The translations under genes and the position numbers were made by a program. DNA of 10,754 nucleotides from Clostridia bacterium (GTDB lineage Bacteria; Bacillota; Clostridia; Oscillospirales; CAG-382), in contig CAAEPN010000121.1 in the NCBI GenBank assembly GCA_900757905.1, positions 1 to 10,754 on the forward strand, in the 5' to 3' direction. This document shows positions 1 to 7,685 of this stretch, piece by piece. Below the pieces are notes generated by a model. The model made no database searches. It was not told where the DNA came from and saw only the letters and a program-made list of their open reading frames with translations. Numbering within the stretch: position 1 is the first letter of the stretch; each line of letters opens with the position of its first letter.

Positions 1-2
1 CG

Positions 3-299
3 GCTTTCCTGCGTACTTTCGGCCTTGAATCCATTGAAGAGCTGGAACAGATCCCGGAGCTTGCCGCTTTTACCGAGCAGATAAACGAGCATAAAAATGA
101 GCTGCTTCTTGCAGAAAAGAAAGATACGCAAAAAAATATTCCCGGTCAGTTAGCTTTGGAGGAATCGCCGGAGGTAAAACCGGAAACAGTCGCTACCGAA
201 GCGGACGAGCATTCCGACTCCGAACCGGAAGCTGCCGACGGACTGTCAGAAAATACCGATAATCCCGAAAATACGGAGGAAAAACATGAATCCGAATGA
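3..299 (+). CDS. scpB: Segregation and condensation protein B, C-terminal part (5' end outside window)
   Basis: The first 98 codons form an open frame that enters from upstream and ends at TGA 297-299. The visible protein begins AFLRTFGLESIEELEQIPEL, which matches the C-terminal winged-helix end of ScpB, where a 'FLxxFGLxSLxDLPxL' segment is typical. ScpB is a kleisin-associated subunit that binds ScpA and the SMC ATPase in the condensin-like complex that organises and segregates the chromosome. After residue 20 or so the protein turns into a strongly acidic, low-complexity tail rich in Glu, Asp, Pro and Ser, which is variable in this family and probably disordered. The tail overlaps the next gene by 14 nt and contains that gene's ribosome binding site, so the two are probably co-transcribed and translationally coupled. 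The assignment rests on the short conserved segment only; the N-terminal winged-helix domain is not in the window. Confidence 0.8.
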   Translation, partial: AFLRTFGLESIEELEQIPELAAFTEQINEHKNELLLAEKKDTQKNIPGQLALEESPEVKPETVATEADEHSDSEPEAADGLSENTDNPENTEEKHESE

Positions 300-900
300 G
301 CTTTTACATAGCGGCAAGATCTATGACCCGTCCTTGTCCGATATCATGACCGAACAGACGGCGTGCCTTGAAAAGCTGTACGATTTTAACGCCACGCGCC
401 CGTCCGAGTTTGCACGCCGCACGGAGCTGTTAAAGGATATGTTCGCCGAGATCGGCAAAAATTGCTATATCGAGCCGCCGTTACATGCAAATTGGGGCGG
501 AAAGCACGTGCATTTCGGCAAAAACGTGTATGCCAACTTCAACCTTACGCTTGTGGACGATACGCATATCTATGTCGGTGACGGCACTATGCTTGCGCCC
601 AACGTCGTGCTTGCCACGGCGGCCCATCCGATCTTGCCGGAGCTTCGCGAAAAACAGTATCAGTTCAATCTGCCGGTGCATATCGGCAAGAATTGTTGGC
701 TTGGCGCCGGCGTTATCGTGCTGCCCGGCGTACACATCGGCGATAATACCGTTATCGGCGCAGGAAGCGTCGTGACAAAGGATATTCCGGCCGGCGTTGT
801 TGCTGTCGGGAATCCGTGCCGCGTTGTTCGCGAAATTTCGGAGCATGACCGCGTATTTTACTATAAAGACCGCGCCGTGCCGAAAGAAATGTTGGATTAG
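286..900 (+). CDS. Maltose/galactoside-type O-acetyltransferase (left-handed beta-helix family)
   Basis: This 204-residue protein belongs to the LacA/Maa/NodL branch of hexapeptide-repeat acyltransferases, which move an acetyl group from acetyl-CoA to a hydroxyl of a sugar. The N-terminal ~55 residues match the Mac (maltose acetyltransferase N-terminal) domain. From about residue 57 a left-handed beta helix is visible, with repeats such as IGKNCYI, VHFGKNVY, IYVGDGTM, VHIGKNCWLG and VHIGDNTVIG. The catalytic His of the ATAAHP motif is His114, and the YANFN segment (residues 82-86) matches the substrate-side Asn region of LacA. The C-terminal GNPCRVVREI (175-184) is the usual acetyl-CoA-side signature. 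The length is normal for the family. ATG 286 is chosen because GGAGG at 275-279 lies 6 nt upstream, inside the scpB tail. The true acceptor sugar cannot be told from sequence, and the neighbours (scpB, rsmI) give no hint. Confidence 0.9.
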   Translation: MNPNELLHSGKIYDPSLSDIMTEQTACLEKLYDFNATRPSEFARRTELLKDMFAEIGKNCYIEPPLHANWGGKHVHFGKNVYANFNLTLVDDTHIYVGDGTMLAPNVVLATAAHPILPELREKQYQFNLPVHIGKNCWLGAGVIVLPGVHIGDNTVIGAGSVVTKDIPAGVVAVGNPCRVVREISEHDRVFYYKDRAVPKEMLD

Positions 901-921
901 TCCGACAAAAGGAGATATATT

Positions 922-1758
922 TTGGCTTTTGAAGTGGAAAAGGGAACGTTATATGTCGTTCCTACGCCGATAGGCAACCTTGGCGATTTGACCGAACGGG
1001 CGCTTACCGTGTTAAAAAATGTGGATTTTGTCGCAGCCGAAGATACGCGCGTTTCGGGAAAGCTTTTGAATCTGTACGGGATCGAAGCGAATTTCGTCAG
1101 CTATCATGAGCATAACAAGGCGTCGCAGGGCGAAAAAATCGTCGAACGGTTAAAGAACGGCGAAAGCGGCGCTATCGTGACCGACGCCGGAACACCGGCT
1201 GTATCCGACCCGGGTGAGGATCTGGTGGCAAAATGCCGCGAAAACGGCGTGAACGTCGTGCCGCTTCCCGGTGCCTGCGCTTTTGTGACGGCGCTTGCCG
1301 GTTCGGGTTTCCCGTCGCGGCGCTTTTGCTTTGAGGGCTTTCTGCCGACCGACAAAAAAGAGCGCAGTGAGATCTTGGACGGTTATAAAAACGAGAAAAA
1401 GACGGTCATCTTTTACGAAGCACCTCACCGTGTGGCCGAGACTGCAAAGATCCTTTTGGATTCTCTCGGAAACCGGCGCGTCTGCACGGCGCGTGAGCTT
1501 ACCAAACTGAACGAGGAATTTTTCACCGGTTCGCTCTCCGAACTCTGCGATTTGTTCGAAAAAAAAGAGCCGCGCGGTGAATATGTCCTTATCGTCGAGG
1601 GCGCAAAGGATACAGGAACGGCATTTTTTGCCGAGATGACTGTTCGGGAGCATGTTGCGTTTTACGAAAGCCAAGGACTTTCCCGTATGGACGCGATAAA
1701 GGCATGCGCACGCGACCGCGGCGTTCCGAAAAACACGATCTATAAGCAGCTTATATAA
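922..1758 (+). CDS. rsmI: 16S rRNA (cytidine(1402)-2'-O)-methyltransferase RsmI
   Basis: RsmI methylates the 2'-O of C1402 in the decoding centre of 16S rRNA using S-adenosylmethionine. The 278-residue protein has the full tetrapyrrole-methylase-type fold motifs: PTPIGNLGD (14-22), AEDTR (39-43), the glycine-rich SAM-binding DAGTPAVSDPG (88-98), VPLPGACAFVTAL (113-125), FYEAPHRV (164-171), the EEFFTG segment (198-203) and RGEYVLIVEG (218-227). The last ~30 residues form the small helical RsmI C-terminal domain (MDAIKACARDRGVPKNTIYK). The start is TTG 922: AGGAG at 910-914 lies 7 nt upstream and no in-frame ATG lies nearby. The length is standard for the family. The gene follows the acetyltransferase by 21 nt and precedes the radical SAM gene by 4 nt, so it is an internal gene of the operon. 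I see nothing truncated. Confidence 0.96.
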   Translation: MAFEVEKGTLYVVPTPIGNLGDLTERALTVLKNVDFVAAEDTRVSGKLLNLYGIEANFVSYHEHNKASQGEKIVERLKNGESGAIVTDAGTPAVSDPGEDLVAKCRENGVNVVPLPGACAFVTALAGSGFPSRRFCFEGFLPTDKKERSEILDGYKNEKKTVIFYEAPHRVAETAKILLDSLGNRRVCTARELTKLNEEFFTGSLSELCDLFEKKEPRGEYVLIVEGAKDTGTAFFAEMTVREHVAFYESQGLSRMDAIKACARDRGVPKNTIYKQLI

Positions 1759-1762
1759 CACT

Positions 1763-2695
1763 ATGAACAAAGATTTTTGCTATCCCGACGGAAAGCGCTA
1801 CTATACGTTTGACAGCTTTTTAAAGCAGAAATTCGGCTGTAAGATTGCCAAGATTTCCTTAAACGGCGGCTTTACCTGTCCGAACCGCGACGGCACAAAG
1901 GGCGTCGGCGGCTGCATATACTGCTCGGATAAGCTAAGCGGCGATTTTGCCGGCGACCCGAAAACGAGCATCGCCGAGCAGTTCGCCTATGGAAAAAAGC
2001 TGACAAGCGGCAAGTGGAGGCATGTCAAATATATGCCGTATTTTCAAGCCGGGACGGGTACATACGCGCCGGCTGAACGGCTTCGCGCACTGTATGAGGC
2101 TGCGCTGGCCGGTGAGGACGTCGTGGCGCTCAGCATTGCCACGCGCCCCGATTCGATTGCTCCCGATGTGTACGACCTTTTGTCCGAGCTTTCTGAACGC
2201 ACCTTTTTAACGGTCGAACTCGGCTTACAGAGCGTTTCCGACCAAACCGGACGGCGTATAAACCGGAAAACCGACTATGCGGAATTCTTGACTTGCTTTT
2301 CTGAACTCAAAAAACGCGGTATCGCCGTGTGTGTTCATCTTATCAACGGCTTGCCCGGCGAAACGCGTGCGGATATGCTTGAAAGCGTCAAGACCGTTTC
2401 GACGTTAGAGCCATGGGCGATAAAACTACACCTTTTGCATGTTCTTCGCGGCACGGTCTGTGAAAAAATGTATGAAGCCGGCGAATGCCGGACCTTTGAA
2501 AAGGACGAATATGTAAGCCTTGTCTGCGATGAGCTTGAGTACATTCCGAAGGATATCGTCATGCAGCGCCTAACCGGCGACGGCGCAAGAGCCGATCTTG
2601 TCGCACCCTTATGGAGTCTTAAAAAATTCGAGCTTCTCAATGCGATCGATAAGGAAATGGCACGCCGCGGCAGTTTTCAGGGAATGCGCACATAA
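1763..2695 (+). CDS. TIGR01212-family radical SAM protein (YhcC-like)
   Basis: This 310-residue protein is a close match to the YhcC/YtqA radical SAM family (TIGR01212), which is widespread but has no firmly established substrate. The iron-sulfur cluster cysteines are in the family's unusual spacing: Cys39, Cys51 and Cys54, within GGFTCPNRDGTKG...GGCIYC. Other family blocks follow in order: YFQAGTGTYAP, ALSIATRPDS, TVELGLQS with RRINR, HLINGLPGE, LHLLHVLRGT and, near the C-terminus, QRLTGDG. The length is normal. ATG 1763 lies only 4 nt after the rsmI stop, and no good Shine-Dalgarno sequence is visible upstream, so translation may depend on coupling to rsmI. Radical SAM chemistry and oxygen-sensitive clusters fit an anaerobe. 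An RNA or cofactor modification role can be guessed from the distant Elp3 similarity of the family, but nothing here proves it. Confidence 0.93.
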   Translation: MNKDFCYPDGKRYYTFDSFLKQKFGCKIAKISLNGGFTCPNRDGTKGVGGCIYCSDKLSGDFAGDPKTSIAEQFAYGKKLTSGKWRHVKYMPYFQAGTGTYAPAERLRALYEAALAGEDVVALSIATRPDSIAPDVYDLLSELSERTFLTVELGLQSVSDQTGRRINRKTDYAEFLTCFSELKKRGIAVCVHLINGLPGETRADMLESVKTVSTLEPWAIKLHLLHVLRGTVCEKMYEAGECRTFEKDEYVSLVCDELEYIPKDIVMQRLTGDGARADLVAPLWSLKKFELLNAIDKEMARRGSFQGMRT

Positions 2696-2752
2696 AATCA
2701 CGCGCTTTTCACGTTTCAGCATGACGCGTTTGCGCACCATTCATAAAATCAC
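2685..2752 (+). repeat. Imperfect direct repeat across the 3' end of the radical SAM gene
   Basis: TGCGCA followed by CATAAAATCAC occurs at 2685-2701 and again as TGCGCAC (2731-2737), a 4-nt insert, and CATAAAATCAC (2742-2752). The first copy contains the TAA stop of the radical SAM gene; the second ends just before the promoter of the ABC operon. Between them, ACGCG (2700-2704) and CGCGT (2725-2729) form a short inverted pair. The pattern could be a small duplication or a protein-binding site; no T-run follows, so it does not look like an intrinsic terminator. Confidence 0.45.
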
Positions 2753-2762
2753 CGATTGTGTA

Positions 2763-2771
2763 TGTTAAAAT
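2763..2771 (+). promoter_or_regulatory. Extended -10 promoter of the ABC operon
   Basis: The TGTTAAAAT sequence is an extended -10 element (TGn followed by TAAAAT at 2766-2771) about 30 nt upstream of the ATPase start. No clear TTGACA-like -35 is seen at 17 bp; the best candidate is the weak AT-rich stretch at about 2739-2748. An extended -10 can compensate for this. The position in the gap between two gene clusters fits the start of a new transcription unit. It also argues against the longer GTG 2758 start for the ATPase, since that codon would lie upstream of the transcription start. Confidence 0.5.
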
Positions 2772-2802
2772 AGAAAGTGAAAAATTGGCAGAAAGGAACA
2801 GA

Positions 2803-3783
2803 ATGTCAATGATCGAAATTAGTCATCTTGTCAAAAAATACGGTCAGAGCTTCGCGGTAAACGACATCAGCTTTTCGGTAAACGAAGGCGAAGTCCTTGG
2901 CTTTCTCGGCCCGAACGGAGCAGGGAAGACCACGACCATGAATATCTTGACCGGGTATCTCTCGGCAACCGGCGGCACTGCTAAAATTGCCGGAATCGAT
3001 ATTCTCGAAAATCCCATGGAGGCCAAAAAGCATATCGGCTTTTTGCCGGAGCATCCGCCGCTTTATCCGGATATGACGGTTAAGGAATACTTAAATTTCG
3101 TCTATAACCTCAAAAAGTGTACGTTAAACCGCAAGGCGCATTTGGACGAGATATGCGAGGTCATCCGCATCGAGGACGTGTATAAGCGCCCGATAAGCCA
3201 TCTTTCCAAAGGCTACCGCCAGCGCGTCGGTATCGCCCAGGCGCTTATCGGAAATCCCGATGTGCTGATTTTTGACGAACCGACCGTCGGCCTTGACCCC
3301 AAGCAGATCATCGAGATACGCAACCTCATCACGGGACTCGGCAAAAAGCACACGATCGTCCTAAGCTCCCATATTTTGCCCGAAGTGCAATCGGTTTGCG
3401 GCCGCATTGTTATCATCAATAAGGGAAAGATCGTCGCCGACGCCAAGACCGATGAATTAGACGTCTTGACCGGTTCGCGAAAGTTAGTTGCCAAGGTTAC
3501 CGGAAGACCGCAGGATATCAAGGCGCTTCTCTCGTCGATTCCCGGCGTGACCTCGTGCGACGTTCTGTCCGAACGCGACGGCGACGCCTATTCCTATCTT
3601 CTCGAATCCCAAAACGACGTGGATATCCGCAAAATGCTGTTTTCCAAGGTTGCTTCAAGCGGAAATTTCCTAATTGGCCTTGAACCGGTCGGCGCAAACC
3701 TTGAGGACGTGTTTATCACGCTCACCGGCGCGCAGACGGATGCCGAAGCATCAAATAATTCCGAAGGAGGCGAAGCGCAATGA
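2803..3783 (+). CDS. ABC transporter ATP-binding protein, GldA-like
   Basis: This 326-residue ATPase powers the membrane complex encoded with the next three genes. It shows Walker A GPNGAGKT (36-43), signature LSKGYRQR (134-141), Walker B VLIFDEP (154-160) and the switch His190 in SSH. The Q-loop position reads LPEHPPLY, with Glu-His in place of Gln; this replacement is typical of the GldA/ABC-2 subfamily and not a defect. A C-terminal ~100-residue regulatory extension follows the nucleotide-binding domain, ending in the LEDVFITLTG block usual in this group. ATG 2803 is preferred: GAAAGGA at 2791-2797 sits 5 nt upstream. An upstream in-frame GTG at 2758 lies ahead of the promoter -10. The stop overlaps the permease start (ATGA, 3780-3783). 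The substrate is unknown. Confidence 0.93.
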   Translation: MSMIEISHLVKKYGQSFAVNDISFSVNEGEVLGFLGPNGAGKTTTMNILTGYLSATGGTAKIAGIDILENPMEAKKHIGFLPEHPPLYPDMTVKEYLNFVYNLKKCTLNRKAHLDEICEVIRIEDVYKRPISHLSKGYRQRVGIAQALIGNPDVLIFDEPTVGLDPKQIIEIRNLITGLGKKHTIVLSSHILPEVQSVCGRIVIINKGKIVADAKTDELDVLTGSRKLVAKVTGRPQDIKALLSSIPGVTSCDVLSERDGDAYSYLLESQNDVDIRKMLFSKVASSGNFLIGLEPVGANLEDVFITLTGAQTDAEASNNSEGGEAQ

Positions 3784-4511
3784 GTGCTATCTATAAACGT
3801 GAAATGCTTGCGTATTTCACCACACCGTCCGGATATGTGTTCTCGGCGATCTTTTTTGCACTTTCCGGCATTCTGTTTTCCATTACCACCTTCGGTATGC
3901 AGACGGCTTCCACGCGCATTTACTTTATTACCATGCTCGTGTCCTTTACCGTTTTGATCCCGCTTTTGACCATGAAGCTCTTAAGCGAAGAGCGTAAGAG
4001 CAAGACCGAACAGATCATTCTTACGTCGCCGGTCAGCCTTATGGGCATGATATCGGCCAAGTTCTTCGCGGCGTATACGCTGTTTGCCGGCACGCTTATC
4101 CTTTCGTGTTCGCTTAACATTTCCGCGCTATATGTGCTGGCGCAGAATCAAAAAGACGTTATTTCAAAGCTGAATATGCCGACTGTTATCGGCAGCACCG
4201 TCGGAATCCTTCTTATCGGCGGCGTGTTTATCGCGATAGGCTTGTTTTTGTCGGCCTTGACCGAAACGCAGATCGTTGCAGCCGTCTCGTCTATCGGCGT
4301 GTTTGTGCTTATTTTCCTTTTCAGTCTGTTGCCGGGCTATATCGGAAACGGCGTCATCCGCACGGTCATCAAATGGATTTCGGTATTTGACCGGTATTAT
4401 CCGTTTACCTCCGGCGTGTTCGATATTACCGCAATTGCATACTATATCAGCCTTACGGTGGTATTTCTGTTTCTTACCATCCGCATATATGAAAAGAGAA
4501 GGTGGGCTTAA
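3780..4511 (+). CDS. ABC-2 type permease, GldF-like
   Basis: This 243-residue integral membrane protein is the transmembrane partner of the preceding ATPase. About six hydrophobic helices are visible, near residues 17-37, 46-66, 93-116, 134-159, 166-187 and 220-238. The cytoplasmic segment EERKSKTEQIILTSPVS after helix 2 is the conserved coupling loop of ABC-2 permeases that contacts the ATPase, and FDRYYPFTSGVFDITAIAYY near the end matches the GldF/ABC-2 C-terminal block. The N-terminal IYKREMLAYFTTPSGYVF is also typical. It starts at ATG 3780, overlapping the ATPase stop by 4 nt, with AAGGAGG at 3764-3770. No substrate can be read from the sequence. Homologues function in gliding motility in Bacteroidota, but I infer a different or unknown job here. 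Confidence 0.92.
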   Translation: MSAIYKREMLAYFTTPSGYVFSAIFFALSGILFSITTFGMQTASTRIYFITMLVSFTVLIPLLTMKLLSEERKSKTEQIILTSPVSLMGMISAKFFAAYTLFAGTLILSCSLNISALYVLAQNQKDVISKLNMPTVIGSTVGILLIGGVFIAIGLFLSALTETQIVAAVSSIGVFVLIFLFSLLPGYIGNGVIRTVIKWISVFDRYYPFTSGVFDITAIAYYISLTVVFLFLTIRIYEKRRWA

Positions 4512-4513
4512 CC

Positions 4514-6040
4514 GTGAAAGAGAATAATATGCCAAAGACGGCACAGGAAAAAAAGACGCCGGGAAAGAAATCGGTCTTTGCCTCCAAACGCTTTAAATAC
4601 GGCTCGGTCGCAGTGGCCTTTACCGTTGTGTTCGTGGCGTTTGTGATTCTTCTCAATGCCGTTTTTACGGCGGTCGCCAATTATAACGGCGGCTTTTACA
4701 TCGATCTTACCGGCGAGAAAATTTACGATATTTCCGATTCGACCGCTCAGGTTTTAGAAGACCTTGACCGCAAGGTCGAGATTATATTCTGCGTAACGGA
4801 GGACAGAGTCAGCGATTCGGATGAGCTTACCTACGTCAAGCGCCTTGCCGAAAAATACCGCACGTTAAACGACCGCGTTTCGCTTGTTTACCGCGATTGC
4901 GTCAAAGACCCCGTCTATTTCAATCAGTTCAAAAAGACCTCTGCCGATACCATCTCACAGAATTCCGTTATTATCAATTGTCCCGAAACCAAGCGTTATA
5001 TCGTCTATCCGCTTGTACGTTTCTTCAAGCTTTCCTCCGAAACGCGCAATATCTTCGCCTACGACGGCGAAAATAAGCTCACCGGCGCTATCATGCAGAC
5101 CGCGGTCGGCGAGCCGCAGAAAGCCGGTTTTATCACAGGTCACGGCGAGGAAAAGAGAAGCTCGGTCGAATCGCTTCTTCGCGAGCAGGGCTACGAAGTG
5201 AGCGACGTCGACTTGAAGAGCACCACCGAAGAGCAGCTTGCGGATTATGACCTGCTTATTATCAGCAATCCCAAATATGATTATACCGGCATTTCTGCCG
5301 CCAAAGAGGGCCGCGTCAACGAGATCGGCCTGTTAAACAGCTATCTTACCAAGAGCTATGGCAATCTTATGGTATTCATCAGTCCCGAAACGCCGGAGCT
5401 TTCCGAATTCTCGAATTTCCTTTCGGACGACTGGGGCGTGAGCTACGTTTCCGGCGATATTGCCGTGGAGGGCTCTTCCCGTGCGCTCGACGCCTACGGA
5501 CTTTACTTTGTCGGCACGCCTTCGACGGAGGACGGCTACGGAAAGAGCATCCATTCGTCGATTACCGCAAGCGGCGTTCAGGCGACCGTTTTCGGCAACG
5601 CCACACCGCTTAAGCTCACCTTTACCGAAAAGGCCGAAAAAACGGTTTCGACCGTTTATCAGACCTCGTCCTCGTCGGGACGTTCCCATGACGGTGCAAC
5701 GGCCGCCGAAGGGGATATGCCGGTCATGACGCTGTCGGTCTATTCCAAGATCTACGATAGCAACGAGTATCGCGCCAATGTTTTGGTGTGCGGCTCGACC
5801 GACTATATGAATTACGTTTCTGAGCAGTCCTTTTCCAATGCCGATATTTTAAAGAGCGCGTTTGCTGCCATGGGCAATACCAACGTCGTGACCGGCATAA
5901 GCTATAAGGTGGTCGAGGATACCGCTATCACCGTTACCCAAGAGAATTTCAAAAACTATACCGTTATGCTGTCCGTGCTTGTGCCGCTCGTTATTGCGGC
6001 AATCGGAACGTTTGTGTATATCAAGAGGAAGAAAGCCTGA
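4514..6040 (+). CDS. GldG-like ABC-type auxiliary protein (ABC_transp_aux domain)
   Basis: This protein of about 508 residues has one N-terminal membrane helix (about 31-56), a large extracytoplasmic region, and a C-terminal membrane helix (about 482-503) ending in KRKKA. Right after the first helix comes the DLTGEKIYDIS block (64-74) that marks GldG-type auxiliary subunits, followed by the DRKVEIIFCV beta-strand and, further on, KAGFITGHGEE with a Rossmann-like alternation (about 200-260). A Ser/Gly-rich low-complexity loop (SSSSGRSHDG) lies in the second half. Start choice: AAGGTGG at 4499-4505 is 8 nt from GTG 4514; the longer GTG 4502 lies inside that ribosome binding site, and ATG 4529 is a weaker alternative. 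The stop overlaps the next ATG by one base. The family is thought to form the periplasmic or outer-surface part of the complex; its activity is unknown. Confidence 0.85.
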   Translation: MKENNMPKTAQEKKTPGKKSVFASKRFKYGSVAVAFTVVFVAFVILLNAVFTAVANYNGGFYIDLTGEKIYDISDSTAQVLEDLDRKVEIIFCVTEDRVSDSDELTYVKRLAEKYRTLNDRVSLVYRDCVKDPVYFNQFKKTSADTISQNSVIINCPETKRYIVYPLVRFFKLSSETRNIFAYDGENKLTGAIMQTAVGEPQKAGFITGHGEEKRSSVESLLREQGYEVSDVDLKSTTEEQLADYDLLIISNPKYDYTGISAAKEGRVNEIGLLNSYLTKSYGNLMVFISPETPELSEFSNFLSDDWGVSYVSGDIAVEGSSRALDAYGLYFVGTPSTEDGYGKSIHSSITASGVQATVFGNATPLKLTFTEKAEKTVSTVYQTSSSSGRSHDGATAAEGDMPVMTLSVYSKIYDSNEYRANVLVCGSTDYMNYVSEQSFSNADILKSAFAAMGNTNVVTGISYKVVEDTAITVTQENFKNYTVMLSVLVPLVIAAIGTFVYIKRKKA

Positions 6041-7653
6041 TGAATAAGCAAAGTCAAACGGAAAAACCGAAAAATATGCTTTCCAAGCAAAAGCTCATTA
6101 TCATTATCCTTGGCGTGTGCGCCGTTATTTTGGCCGGCGTTTACATCGCGATGAGCCTTTTGAACGGCGAAAAGACCGTCACGCTTCCGTTGTACGACGA
6201 GGACGGCGATCGGTTGGAATACACCTATTCCGCCAAAAGCGGCAACCGCGTCACCGTACTTGAAAACGACGGCGAGAACCTGGTTCTTTCTGCGGACAGC
6301 GATATCACCTATGAATCCCGGCCGTTTATTTTCCCGGAAATTGCCCCCGATGACCTTGAAAGCGTAAACGTCGCCAATACCTCCGGCAGCTATACGCTCG
6401 AAAAGGACAGCGCCGCCGGCGAATTTGTCTTTAAGGGCGACGAAATGCTTGTCTATAACGCCGAACCGCTTGCCAACTTAAAATTTCAGGCGCGTTATAT
6501 GCTGTCGCTCCAAAAGGTGGAGGGCAGGTACGAAACCGATTCCGCGCTTGAACCGTTCGGTTTAGACGCCGCCGCATCTCCTGTTACGGTGACGGTTACC
6601 AATTCGAACGGCGCGGCGCATACCGTCCTGTTCGGCGATAAACTGGTTACCGGCGCGGCCTACTATGCAAAAGACGCCGCAAAGCCTTTTGTGTATGTCG
6701 TCGATTCCTCCGTGTCGGTATTTTTTGAGGACGAGAAAAGCTTTTTCGATCCCAAAATTGCACCAACGCTTACCCAAAGCGAATACCAGTATATGGAGTC
6801 GTTTGCCATCCGTAAAAACGGCGAGCCTTTCTTAGCCAGCGCCATTGTGCCGGAGGAGCAGAGAACCGATACCGGAGATACCGATTTGCACAAAATCACC
6901 TATCCGGCCGGTTATTCCGCGTCGCTTTCCAAGTATTACGAAGCGCTTGCAAGCCTTGCGACGCTGTCCGGTTCTAAAGTGATCGAAACCAACGTCTTTG
7001 CTTCCGGCGAGGAGAACACCGCCGCCTTGTTCGATAAATACGGCCTTACCGTCGCGACCAACGATGTAAGCTATGCGGTTGGTGAAAAAAGCTATCGATT
7101 CTTAACCGGCACGCGCTTTACCGATTCGGACGGCGCAGTCTGCTACTATGCCTATTCGCCGTATATGGACGATATCGTAATCCTGCCGCTCGAAAACGCG
7201 CCGTTTCTTGAATATGAGCTGCTCGATTTTATCGACGGCGGTATTTTCCAGATCAACATAAAGGATATCACCGAGCTTACCGCGTCCGTGCCGGGCATCA
7301 CCTGTCACTTCACGCTTGAGGGCGAGGGACAGGATCTGAAGGTGACCGAAACGACAAGCGGCAAGGTGATTGACACACCGTCTTTCCGCCAGTTCTATAT
7401 TTCGCTTCTCTCCACGCGTATTGAGGGCTACGCCACAAGTGCAGATGTGACCGGCAACACCGAATTTTCTTTCTCGGTCACTACCAAATACGGTGAAACC
7501 GCCTCGTATTCCTTCGATATCATTTCCACCACGCGCGACCTCATCACACTTGACGGTGCAGCCGAATTCTATGCGAACCGTTCGTATATCACCAAGGCGG
7601 CCGAGCGCTTGCTGAAGCTTGCCGCCGGTGAGACGATCCAAGCGGAGTATTAA
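6040..7653 (+). CDS. DUF4340 domain-containing membrane-anchored protein
   Basis: This 537-residue protein has a basic N-terminus, one membrane helix (about 19-41) and then a long extracytoplasmic region. The segment around APDDLESVNVANTSGSYTLEK, followed by a beta-rich region with FGLDAAASPVTVTVT and VLFGDK, is the pattern of DUF4340 proteins, which are regularly encoded after GldG-like genes. The rest is beta-strand-rich, with few charged clusters, no recognisable catalytic motif and no cysteine-rich region. Start ATG 6040 shares one base with the preceding stop, and AGAGGAA at 6024-6030 serves as ribosome binding site. Position as the last gene of the ABC cassette suggests an extracellular accessory or ligand-handling subunit. 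That role is inference; no function is established for the family. Confidence 0.85.
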   Translation: MNKQSQTEKPKNMLSKQKLIIIILGVCAVILAGVYIAMSLLNGEKTVTLPLYDEDGDRLEYTYSAKSGNRVTVLENDGENLVLSADSDITYESRPFIFPEIAPDDLESVNVANTSGSYTLEKDSAAGEFVFKGDEMLVYNAEPLANLKFQARYMLSLQKVEGRYETDSALEPFGLDAAASPVTVTVTNSNGAAHTVLFGDKLVTGAAYYAKDAAKPFVYVVDSSVSVFFEDEKSFFDPKIAPTLTQSEYQYMESFAIRKNGEPFLASAIVPEEQRTDTGDTDLHKITYPAGYSASLSKYYEALASLATLSGSKVIETNVFASGEENTAALFDKYGLTVATNDVSYAVGEKSYRFLTGTRFTDSDGAVCYYAYSPYMDDIVILPLENAPFLEYELLDFIDGGIFQINIKDITELTASVPGITCHFTLEGEGQDLKVTETTSGKVIDTPSFRQFYISLLSTRIEGYATSADVTGNTEFSFSVTTKYGETASYSFDIISTTRDLITLDGAAEFYANRSYITKAAERLLKLAAGETIQAEY

Positions 7654-7662
7654 AAGTGTAAC

Positions 7663-7680
7663 GCCCTTTGCGGGCAGGAG
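7663..7680 (+). promoter_or_regulatory. Small hairpin next to the rarA ribosome binding site
   Basis: GCCC (7663-7666) can pair with GGGC (7672-7675) around a 5-nt loop, directly before AGGAG at 7676-7680. This ribosome binding site is 5 nt from ATG 7686 and decides the rarA start over the upstream in-frame TTG 7668, which lies in the hairpin loop. The stem is only 4 bp and no T-run follows, so it is not a terminator. A mild effect on initiation is possible. Confidence 0.35.
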
Positions 7681-7685
7681 AAACT

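Noticed and set aside
1150..1770. 206-codon minus-strand frame opposite rsmI
   Set aside because: rsmI has every family motif in the + strand frame; the antisense frame is a codon-bias shadow.
2700..2729. Possible terminator after the radical SAM gene (ACGCG/CGCGT arms)
   Set aside because: Only 5 bp of stem with a 20-nt loop and no following T-run.
2758..2802. Longer N-terminus of the GldA-like ATPase from GTG 2758
   Set aside because: It would begin upstream of the probable promoter -10, lacks a ribosome binding site, and the family normally starts right at the MIEISHL-type strand.
7102..7641. 179-codon minus-strand frame inside the DUF4340 gene
   Set aside because: It lies entirely antisense to a coherent membrane-anchored protein gene and shows no family pattern or ribosome binding site.
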